This document shows, one piece after another, positions 55,311-64,000 of a stretch of 64,000 nucleotides of DNA. The stretch lies in contig CP136061.1 of the NCBI GenBank assembly GCA_032622095.1, positions 117,812,754 through 117,876,753 on the forward strand, given 5' to 3'. The first letter of the stretch is position 1; each line of letters begins with the position of its first letter. The notes beneath the pieces are model-generated. The model was given only the letters and a program-made list of their open reading frames with translations. It was not told the origin of the DNA and did not search any database. The DNA comes from Siphonodentalium dalli. Lineage: Eukaryota > Mollusca > Scaphopoda > Gadilida > Siphonodentaliidae. A program made the translations under genes and the position numbers.

Positions 55311-56433
55311 ATGTAGTTGGCACTTAATCATTGTATTGGACAACTCAGATATCACTGTCAGAACAGAATTTTGGAATGCCATTGGCGACTACATGTATAT
55401 ACCTGTATGTGATCTGGGCCATATGTTATCTGGGCCAGATCATCTGGCTGCTGACAATTAGTGCTCGGTGTATTCATGAACCCGCTCCTACTAGAACGCG
55501 AAGGAGACTCAGTGCGATATGATGTTAACACCCATTGGTTTTTTACAGTTTGCAATAATTGGGCACATAAATACTCGTCTTTGAAACACAATTGATGAGG
55601 ATATACATGTATATTGGATGTTTGAAAATAACCTAATCAGGGAACCGATTTTGTGTCATCACCGAATAATACCGGCGATATCGACATCAAATCTCAAATA
55701 TTCGTAGGACACTATCAAGCAAGTTTATTTTCAATTAAACTTGGACAATCCTATAGTTGTGAAAATAACTGGTTGATATGTCACAATCATGAAAAGCATA
55801 GACTCAATTACCGTAGCTCACTAACATATTGAAACACATGTACATGTAAGTCTACAGCAGACCTGAGGTTTCGGTATTGAAATACATTAGAACACCCGTT
55901 ATACTAAGACCCATGCAGAAGCAAGCCTTCAAATATTGTGTCTGTCATTTGCAGAATGAGTTTCCCAGAGAGGTACATGTAATTTAGTGGTACTATCCCG
56001 TGGGCTAGCATCACCAAATTCACCCTCTGGTGACCTTATTCTGTGTAGGCCACATCTACTGGGAAGTACATGTACATTGTACATCTATAGTCTCAAATTA
56101 ATTGTTTTCAGTTACTTTTTCCCTTCTGGGAAGTTTCTATATCCCCTAATTTGCAGAAGATAAAATGCATAATCAAGATGAACATCACCAACATCAACTG
56201 GGGAACTTAAATCTGATCCTAGGTCTCCCATAGCAGTTGAGGCCTACATGTACATGTAAGTCAGAATATTCTGCCCCTGGTGCGATCTGTATGTACAGGT
56301 AGGATAATGTGTGATATTTCTCAGTTTTCTACAAAACTTATCAGTACATCATGCCTGTAGTCTTAAGAGTGCCTTGTATAATTACAGAGTATATCAATGG
56401 GTTGATGCTTTGCCGGATGACATTCATGTATGA
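55311..56433. other. Upstream of BTBD10-like exon 1; no gene recognised
   Basis: Contains many TACATGTA words and a piece (ATCACCAAATTCACCCTCTG GTGACC, near 56022) of the dispersed repeat at 7.9 kb. The promoter or 5' UTR of the BTBD10-like gene may lie here, but I see no core promoter element I would trust. Confidence 0.4.
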
Positions 56434-56445
56434 ATGTATGCTGTG

Positions 56446-56564
56446 ATGGCACATCGGCCAAGTCGTAGTCGGCCCAAGCAACGCAGAGAATACGATACTA
56501 GTAATAGTGACAGCGATTGTTCTGAAACAGACGACAGGAGGAAGACTTGTATAAAACGTACCAG
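56446..56564 (+). CDS. BTBD10: BTBD10/KCTD20-like gene, coding exon 1
   Basis: The first coding exon gives 39 residues plus two bases, MAHRPSRSRPKQRREYDTSN SDSDCSETDDRRK..., basic and Ser/Asp-rich, ending at donor CCAG|GTACAG. An in-frame TGA at 56431-56433 lies just before a second possible start (ATG 56434, MYAVMAHRP), so the start is 56434 or 56446; I prefer 56446 because vertebrate BTBD10 begins similarly (MA-x-RP). The split codon (AG + C) fits exon 2 exactly. The protein family binds Akt and, through reduced PP2A action, keeps it phosphorylated. The exon assignment rests on phase and composition, as this N-terminal region is poorly conserved. Confidence 0.65.
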
Positions 56565-56677
56565 GTACAGTACATTGTATATGGTGTTCTACTATAATTT
56601 GTTATGTGTATGCCAAGAGGATACAGGTATACATACATGTCGGTACATATACCTGTATATCAACTTATCTTAAAATC

Positions 56678-57262
56678 TAGACCAAGTCTTCTCTGTCCAC
56701 AACAGCTTGGGATATAGGTTGGGATGATGCCACGTTGCTCTTCTATACTAGACTTTCATTCAAAAGACATACTACATGTACACATGGAGCCCAGGCATTC
56801 ATGTAAACCCCTGAATGTGATTAATCATCTAACATGTCTGCGATTAATCTGTCTTCAAAATGATATGTCGTTTATCGTTTATATATAATTACTGATAGAA
56901 AAGGTTATATTGATGGTATGATCGTTTAATGTATTGTTTGCATGTATATCTTGATAGCATGACAAATCAAAATTCTCTGGAAAATAAAGCTTTGTTTACT
57001 TATAAATCTTGTTGCTTTGACATTTAACGGACCTCTGATGTATGGATGTTTGATATCATCATGCTTGGGAAAGGCTGCCCTCTATACGCAAAGCATCCAT
57101 TCGATGTAATCTTGAAGACATTATATACATGCAAGATAACTCCCGCCCACGATTCTGAGCATTAAGTCCGTTACAGAAGAGTAACTGGATGGGACTCCTT
57201 GCAAAACCGCATCAATCCAACCAATATTCCAAGATGTTGTGGACCGAGAAGACTTGGTCTAC
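56678..57262. mobile_element. hAT-like MITE in intron 1, family E
   Basis: Flanked by TTAAAATC on both sides (56670-56677, 57263-57270), a perfect 8-bp duplication. TIRs are TAGACCAAGTCTTCTCTGTC and the complement ending GAGAAGACTTGGTCTAC. No coding content. The shorter element at 58424 shares the TIR. Confidence 0.82.
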
Positions 57263-57270
57263 TTAAAATC

Positions 57271-58415
57271 ATGTTTCCTCTGTCTCCCTATTGACTATTA
57301 CAATTGCACCTCCAATTCACTGAAACCGCATAAGAGCGTTAGATATGGTTCGGAAATAACGTACCGGTAGGGCATCCAAAACCTACTGTAATAGTTGGCA
57401 CAGCATGCATCATTGTGGAGCATATACCATAATATTGGACTTTCTCCTACTCGGTGAGAAATTATAAAAAGTTGTGAATTCATCATCACCATGAAGAACA
57501 TGGGGAAAATAGATCGACTGCATGTACATATATGGTCTCATTTTAACTATAGATATGGTAATTCTCCAATGATGATATTTTGTATGTTGAAACCACTTTT
57601 ATGTAAACACGACTGTTGAAGTGATTTGTTAACAAACATCGCTGATTGCACAGGTATAAACTGAAATATTTTAGTCTAAATCTGTTTTTCAGAACATTTT
57701 TCAATGCTTTGACTTTTTACAATGCTTGCCATCACATTTTGATTGGACTTTAGTATTTTATTGAAAGAATTGGACTTTGATCAGCAGTAACAAGCATGTT
57801 TACATAACAATGGTTTTGACAAGTCCTTGTCGAATTAGAATTTTCCAATTATCTTGATTTCTGGACAATAACTTAACTTTGTGTCATCAGATTGTTTTCA
57901 AATTTGGTATATGGAATACTTACGTGAAAAAACAGGTAAATTTCACATTTGGATCTGGTCCACTCGTGTTTACCGAATTATCATATGACCCTTGTTGACA
58001 TAGAATTTCTGATCACAGTCAATTCGGCAATTGCCCCCATCAATTGAGCTCCATAAATAAAAAATTAGTTGTTTGTCCCCATAAACAGCAAAGAGTGGAC
58101 AACATCGAAAATATATGATCTGGAGAGCCATTCGGTATCGATCCCGAATCTGATCACTGATCAATGTCGATTCCAAATCAAATCTTGTCAGGGCCCTAGT
58201 TTAATACCAAGAATGTTTGGATAAATCAGTCTTTCCACTTTGGGAACTGCCTGTTTAAAAGAGAGGTGGATGGGTGGCTGTCTACATTTAAGCCTCTGCC
58301 ACATCTTCAATGCATGTACCGGTATTTGCTGATGGGTGACCGCAACAACAATTATACTACAGTTTGTTTTCTTACAAATGTACATTGTATTACTTATTCA
58401 TAGTACATTTATCAG
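57271..58415. other. Intron 1 interior, no gene
   Basis: 57840-58010 holds a diverged unit of the 3.2-kb dispersed repeat (GATTTCTGGACAATAACTTA, TTCAAATTTGGTATATGGAA). 58130-58200 ends in TCAGGGCCCTAG, resembling the end of the element at 1171-1773. Confidence 0.45.
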
Positions 58416-58423
58416 TAGACAGT

Positions 58424-58534
58424 ATAGTCCAAGTCTTCTCGTACTAAAACCAGCTAAGATATTGGGATGGCTAAATGCCAGCATCTAGCCATCCCAATAT
58501 CTTAGCTGGTTTTAGTACGAGAAGACTTGGACTA
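58424..58534. mobile_element. Perfect hairpin MITE, family E, 8-bp duplication
   Basis: TAGACAGT flanks both ends (58416-58423, 58535-58542). The arms of about 49 bases (TAGTCCAAGTCTTCTCGTAC ... GGGATGGCTA) are perfectly complementary with a ~12-base loop. The TIR start TAG(A/T)CCAAGTCTTCTC links it to 56678-57262. No mismatch is visible between arms, so insertion is recent. Confidence 0.9.
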
Positions 58535-58689
58535 TAGACAGTAATGCAATGTATCCAGTTTGTTTTGTCATATTTACATGTATATCAGTTTCTAGCCTAG
58601 GGAACTATATTTTAATGTGCTATTAACCCTTATGATGGGAGCTGCGCTGGTGCAGCATTAAGGATCCTGTGCCAGTGAATTATCTTATA

Positions 58690-58870
58690 TATGCAAGTCT
58701 CCCATAGAGAACCTCGCATATATCAGAGAATGCACTGGCTAAAGTCTGGCTTACAAGTTCAAGGTAGGGTAAATATGGGGGATTCACATACATGTACACT
58801 ATATAAGAAAATGCATTGGCACAGGGTTTTCGAAAAAATTTCAGGAAGCTCCAGTCATGGAAGGGTTAAC
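58690..58870. repeat. Degenerate copy of the 22.5-kb palindromic unit
   Basis: GCAAGTCTCCCATAG, CATATATCAGAGAATGCACT GGCT, TTACAAGTTCAAGGTA and AAAATGCATTGGCACAGGGT TTTCGAAAAAATTTCAGGAA GCTCCAGTCATGGAAGGGTT match the unit and right junction of the array at 22513-23320. Confidence 0.65.
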
Positions 58871-59014
58871 ATTGTAGGAACATAAAATTTGCTCTGATAT
58901 ATTTATCATCACCGAAACCAAGTCTAATTTTAGTGTGTCTGTCATTTGCAGAATGAGGTCCCCATAGGGTGAATAGGGTGAAACACATTTAAAGTAGTTT
59001 TTCTCTATTTTCAG

Positions 59015-59431
59015 CTCACTGGGTCCCGCCACTTCTAAGCCCTGTTTGGTAAACAGGGGGCGCTCATCCAGCCTGGAGAACACAAGCGGTAACGACGATA
59101 CCTACGATGATATGGACGATTCACCTGGGCCCCCCAGGTTACGTCAGAGTTTTGGACATATGACAATGAGATCACATGATGGCGTGACTGATATAGACCA
59201 TCAACTCTTCACTGTGGATCTAACTCTAGACAGGGGTCAGTCCATGAAAAATCTGCCAAGCTTGCCGAAACTACAAACCTCAAATCTACCAGCATGTTCT
59301 CTACCTCCACCTTCGTCACCGAGGTCCCAGATTCGTCTGCCACAGAACCGTCTTACTCTTGTGGTAGATGAGACAAGATTTGTTGTGGATTTGGAACTAT
59401 TCCGAAATCATCCTAACACAATGTTGGGAAT
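59015..59431 (+). CDS. BTBD10: BTBD10/KCTD20-like gene, coding exon 2
   Basis: Acceptor TTTTTCTCTATTTTCAG, then 417 bases and donor GGAAT|GTAAGT. It covers residues about 40-179. The first part is low-complexity and Ser/Asp/Pro-rich (DDTYDDMDDSPGPP, then SLPPPSSPRSQ), probably disordered as in vertebrate BTBD10. From residue about 152 the BTB/POZ-like domain starts: NRLTLVVDETRFVVDLELFR and NHPNTMLG. The (T/R)-L-x-V-D-x-T-R-F-V-V-D-x-x-(I/L)-F and PNTMLG signatures are specific to the BTBD10/KCTD20 family. Entry and exit phases agree with the neighbours. Confidence 0.92.
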
Positions 59432-59854
59432 GTAAGTATGAGAATATCAGCTTTTAGCTCAACTTGACATGGCCGCCAGCAGCCCGCATTAATTGGAGAA
59501 TTGTTTTGAAAATTTACAGGCATGTCTGGGATCACCTCTAGATGAGAGCTATCGAATTTGAACATTTTTTTATGAAAGACATGGCCGCCTAAAATCCTTT
59601 GGCACACCCTACAGACATACAGACCTCTTATTCGATCAGCACCAAAATTCATATCGATCATTGGGGTGACCTCTAGATGGGAGCCATAATTTTTTTTCGA
59701 ATTTAATTGAAAAACATGGCTGCCAGTGGCCATCTTAGATTTTACTCTTTGTATGACTAAATCTTTCGGCGCACCCTACAGCCCAACTCCCACATCAAGG
59801 TATTCTTTTATATCTGAGTGGAAAATGCATTTAGTATAGAATGGGTTAGTGTGA

Positions 59855-60235
<381 letters not shown>

Positions 60236-60912
60236 GTCGGCAGTTTGTCTATCACTTTGGTAAAATATATGAGATGGCAGTTGATGTTGCATGCACTGCA
60301 TTTCTGAAGAATCATTTGGAAATACATATGAGATAGTGTTTGATGTTGAGTGTGCTGCATTTCTGAAGAATGCAGGTTTGGTGTCTTATAGATACATGTG
60401 AAAAACCTTATGAGGGAGAGTTGTTTCTTCAACTAATTATACCCCCATGGTGGGTACACTTGACTACATGCATGCATCCAATCATTCATTGAGATATATC
60501 TAAAGTCCATCTGTTCAGATACCTCAACCATCGGTTGTCAGATCTCAATGAAATTTGGTATGGATGTTCAATTCTAAGAGGACATTCAATAGAGTGTTCA
60601 GTCATTTTGTTCGTGTTTTCATTTATAGAGTTATTTATCTTTGTTTAATACACCTTCATTTGTGTATATGATTATCCTTTTCAGTACTTCTTAAAACTGA
60701 AATAATTGTTGTTTATTCAAACTTTTATGTTGATGATTTTGACCAGATTATTACTCCAGCCACCTTGATTGTTCTAAATTCAGTACTGAAAGTGATGTGA
60801 AACACTCCTGTAGGGTGATCAAATAGACATTGAGAATCATCTAGCTCAAAGTAGTAATTTTTTACGAATATCAATTCAATTTGACAACACACCATCATTC
60901 TTATATATTACA
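60236..60912. other. Intron 3, no gene
   Basis: 60245-60375 contains two copies of TTGATGTTG(C/A)(A/G)TG(C/T)(A/G)CTGCA with TTTCTGAAGAAT. 60500-60600 resembles the 3.2-kb dispersed repeat (GTCAGATCTCAATGAAATTT GGTATGGATGTT). Confidence 0.4.
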
Positions 60913-61404
60913 TGCAATTAAATGCAATTGTTCTCAATGTCGAAATCATTTGTGTTAGTTTATCGCCAATAGTTGCGTCCTGAATTGAGATGTAAATATT
61001 TACAATTGAGTGTAGTTCAGATGATATTTTCTATGGAGTGGTATGGATGATTTCTTTGAAATTTTTTATGATGTTAGTAGAATGCTACATTTCCCAGGTT
61101 GGCATAGTGACTGAGTACTAACTTGTTAATTTCATGCATTCGAACTGGTCCATAATATGTCAATTAAATGCAATGATTCTCGATGGCGAAATCATTTGTG
61201 TTAGTTTATCGCCGATAGTTGCGTCCCGAATCGAGATGTAAATATCTACAATTGAGTGTATTTCAGATGATATTTTCTATGGAGTGTTATGGTCGATTTC
61301 TTTGAAATTTTCGATGATGTTAGTAGAATAGTACATTTCCCAGTTTGGCATAGCGCCAGAGTCAATTTGTCAATTTCACGCACCCGAACTAGTCCATAAT
61401 ATGT
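60913..61404. repeat. Tandem duplication in intron 3, ~246-bp period
   Basis: CAATTAAATGCAATTGTTCT, AATCATTTGTGTTAGTTTAT CGCC, ATAGTTGCGTCC, GATGATATTTTCTATGGAGT and TAGTCCATAATATG-type end recur in the same order from about 60913 and 61159. About 90 per cent alike by eye. Confidence 0.8.
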
Positions 61405-61410
61405 CTTTAA

Positions 61411-61563
<153 letters not shown>

Positions 61564-61596
61564 TAATTAAAGCTACCACTCTGTCCATAATTAATA

Positions 61597-61780
61597 ATTA
61601 CTTCCTCATTCCATTTGATGCCAGCACTATCAAATGCCAGAACTTACATGAGTTATAATTAAAGCTACCACTCTGTCCATATTTAATAATTACTTCCTCA
61701 TTCAATTTGATGCCAGCACTATCAAATGCCAGAACTTATGTGAGTTATTATTAAAGCTACCACTCTATCCATAATTAATC
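61597..61780 (+). repeat. Two extra 92-bp copies of the exon 4 end and donor
   Basis: With the genuine exon end (61505-61596) this makes three 92-bp units. All keep CTATCAAATGCCAGAACTTA. Donors differ: CTTAC|GTGAGT in the exon, CTTACATGAGT in copy 2 (GT lost), CTTAT|GTGAGT in copy 3 (GT kept). Confidence 0.88.
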
Positions 61781-64000
61781 ATTTAAAGATCCACGGTCCG
61801 ATTTGACACCAAATTTGTCTAACTTTCCTGAGGGTATTTTATCTGCTTGCCAGACAAAAAAAATATAAATATAAAATCAAAAATCCTCAAAATTTTCCAT
61901 CAGTTTTATATTGATAATGGGTACAAATTATTATAATTGTGAAAATTCTTTATTATTTACTGCTTTTGGAAATGAAAGCATTGACATTTTTATCAGAGAC
62001 AATCATTGGAATTTTCGCTATCCTGACAAATATTCAAAATGTGTTAAATATATCCCTTTTGAAAGTCAATTTGTCTATCAGAACCTCATTTTAATGGGCT
62101 TATTGGCACGATTCTAATTACTTTCTGGCATAAGAAAATGTACCACTGGTTGTTTTGTGGTGTATTATTGGAAAGTGGTTCTTTAATACATATCAGAAAT
62201 CCTTCCATGACAAGTTTGAACCCATTATAACATCAACTTTTGACCTATTTATTTGGGACCACTTTCAAAAAATTTATGGTTCAATAAAACATGATATGAT
62301 ACCCAAATTTTTTTTAAATTATTGTACCCGTGTCAAAAGATAAAAATTATTAAGAGCACAACGATAAGCATTGCTAGAAGAAAATTTCTTTTCTGAAATG
62401 TTATTGTGTGCTCTTTACTGTTTGTGCATGGTCATTTTTGAAAGTAATTGATTTATCGAACTAATTAAAATTACTTTCGATATTTACTTGTCATTGAGAA
62501 ATGTCACAATTACAAATTACAATTACAATTACCCCATCCGGCCAAGCCTTAAAATAATATTTATTTGATTGTCTGACATTTTGACAGCCACCAAACAGAC
62601 ATGGTCTGACATTTCAAAATGAGGCCTGACATGTCTTATTTATCACCTGAAATATTGCCAAGTGAAACAAATAATGATGTATTATCCCCCAATTATGTTC
62701 CTCTTCTCAATTGTCACTTTTTACTGTAAATAATGCAAATCTGCCCACCCTGGCCTCAACTTAAAAAATTCTTGCCAATTTCGTGCTCAAATCTAAGGTT
62801 ATCGATATCTTCAATTGCTCTGATCCCGGTGCTGTTACTAGTACTAGAGCTGAAACGGTTAGACGGTTAACCGGTTAGCATCCGGTTAGCGACGTAACCG
62901 GTTAGAAAAATATGAACCGGACGTAACCTCATCCCGTTGTCAGTTGAATGTGAACGTGAATAATCCTCAAAATATTAGGTTAAATGATGCAAAACTAATA
63001 CTAAATCCTGTGTCACCGATAGTAGAGTGCAATGCAAGCATTAATTGGTACACGCGGTAGTATCAGATACTTAGTAGCAATTCTCGAACTGTCTGGAAGT
63101 GTCGGCGACCTTCAATCAATTCCGACCCTTTGAAGTTTTCTTCCGACAAAAGCATGTGTGCAGTCACTATGTATCAAGTCTGAATGCACACAAGGAAATG
63201 ACAACGTAAAAGTGGCGTTGTGTGGCAATGCGTGCTTTCGTAACTTAATAGTTAATACTGCACGAAGCAACATGGATTCAAATTGGAGTCACACCACGAC
63301 ATACTATATATAAAACTGTTTTACAGTGGGGTTTATAAAAACTATGTAAGTCGACAAAGTTTGAAGATTGAGATCAGCAGCACAATGTCTTCACTCTTCC
63401 CGTTCTTCCTCCCTGTTGTGATTTAATATGATCAATTCAATTGAGTGACCCAACAGACATCGTAGTTGAAGCAACCCAAAACTTCTTCAATAATCTTCCC
63501 TTTTATCAAGGAAATTGATGCTCCATGCTACTCTGTAACTGGTTGTGTCTGTGGGACTAATTAACACTCAATTTGGCAGTAATTGCTATATGTTAAGTGA
63601 TTGCATACTAAAACCGAAACCGAAACGTAAATTATATAACCTCCCAACACTAGTGTCCGCTATCATGATACCGACGAATAGCTCGAATACTGAATAGGAC
63701 TGCGAGTCTGACCTAACTGACCTTCCTTTTTGTTCTCTACATGTAGTTATTACTTTCTTGTCTTTATATATAATGCATTGGAGGATATACCAATGATGAT
63801 AATGATATATTACAGATATTTAATATATAGTTTTGTTACTCGTTTTACCAATACCCATACTATTTTACTCGTTTTACAAATGCCCAAACATATGCTGATC
63901 ACGGCATATAAGCGATCTCCCCTGCCATTCACAAATTTCACTTGCTCATTCCCCATCACGAGAGCCAGCAAAAGAACAGTTAATGCGTGTTTTTGAATAT
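61781..64000. other. Intron 4 start, no further exon recognised
   Basis: No segment matching the next BTBD10 part was found up to 64000. 62850-62915 has clustered ACCGGTTA words (GGTTAACCGGTTAGC) and 63610-63650 has CCGAAACCGAAACG with an end CCTCCCAACACTAG, possibly the two ends of a hAT-like element. I could not define a target duplication. Several small frames (61911-62117, 62155-62343) look like chance. Confidence 0.4.

Noticed and set aside
62850-63660. A hAT-like element suggested by CTAGAGCTGAAACGGTTA and CCTCCCAACACTAG ends
   Set aside because: End similarity is partial and no 8-bp duplication can be found, so I left it as unassigned intron.

Overview
The window is animal (metazoan) nuclear DNA, AT-rich and packed with transposable elements. 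Introns are GT-AG and several thousand bases can separate exons. The repeats (Gypsy, CR1/L2-like LINEs, hAT-like and TTAA-flanked MITEs, foldback elements, and a transposon-borne family with a FEN1-like core and a CXC domain) suit a marine invertebrate such as a brachiopod, mollusc, hemichordate or cnidarian. I cannot name the species from sequence alone.

Two pieces of conserved host genes are visible, both on the + strand. At 4946-5166 is the last exon of an inhibitor-of-apoptosis (BIRC/IAP-type) gene, encoding its C-terminal RING finger; the rest of the gene lies upstream. At 56446-61555 are the first four recognisable coding exons of a BTBD10/KCTD20-family gene, with consistent splice phases. 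It continues past the right edge. Everything else I can identify is mobile or repetitive.

Left third: a decayed minus-strand Gypsy element (62-2960) with a nested TIR insertion; two blocks of dispersed low-complexity-linked repeats (3.1-4.0 and 8.6-9.2 kb); a nested pair of DNA transposons (5970-7319); a complete-length minus-strand LTR retrotransposon (9967-16249) with both LTRs, a 5-bp target duplication, a gag ORF and a membrane-anchored env-position fragment, but no visible pol; a LINE 3' end (19.4-20.0 kb); and many foldback elements.

Middle: a tandem array of palindromic ~95-bp units (22.5-23.3 kb), TTAA-flanked MITEs, a high-order tandem array (26.35-29.15 kb) whose first two 548-bp units are almost identical, a short two-exon FLYWCH zinc-finger gene remnant (30.4-31.0 kb) from which a MULE-type transposase core seems to have been lost, a run of nested hairpin MITEs (32.4-33.6 kb), and a 5'-truncated CR1/L2-like reverse transcriptase with an open 459-codon frame (34952-36331).

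Right half: two nested TIR-bounded elements (38989-44926 outer, 39624-44206 inner). The inner one carries a decayed gene for a protein with a FEN1/PIN-like acidic core and a C-terminal CXC domain. Then come minisatellites, a tandem array rich in AGGTCA half-sites (46.4-46.86 kb), a ~5.95-kb element with ~260-bp inverted repeats (47513-53461) containing a hAT MITE with a perfect 8-bp target duplication, and finally the BTBD10-like gene. Its introns show repeated micro-duplication of exon 3' ends together with their splice donors.
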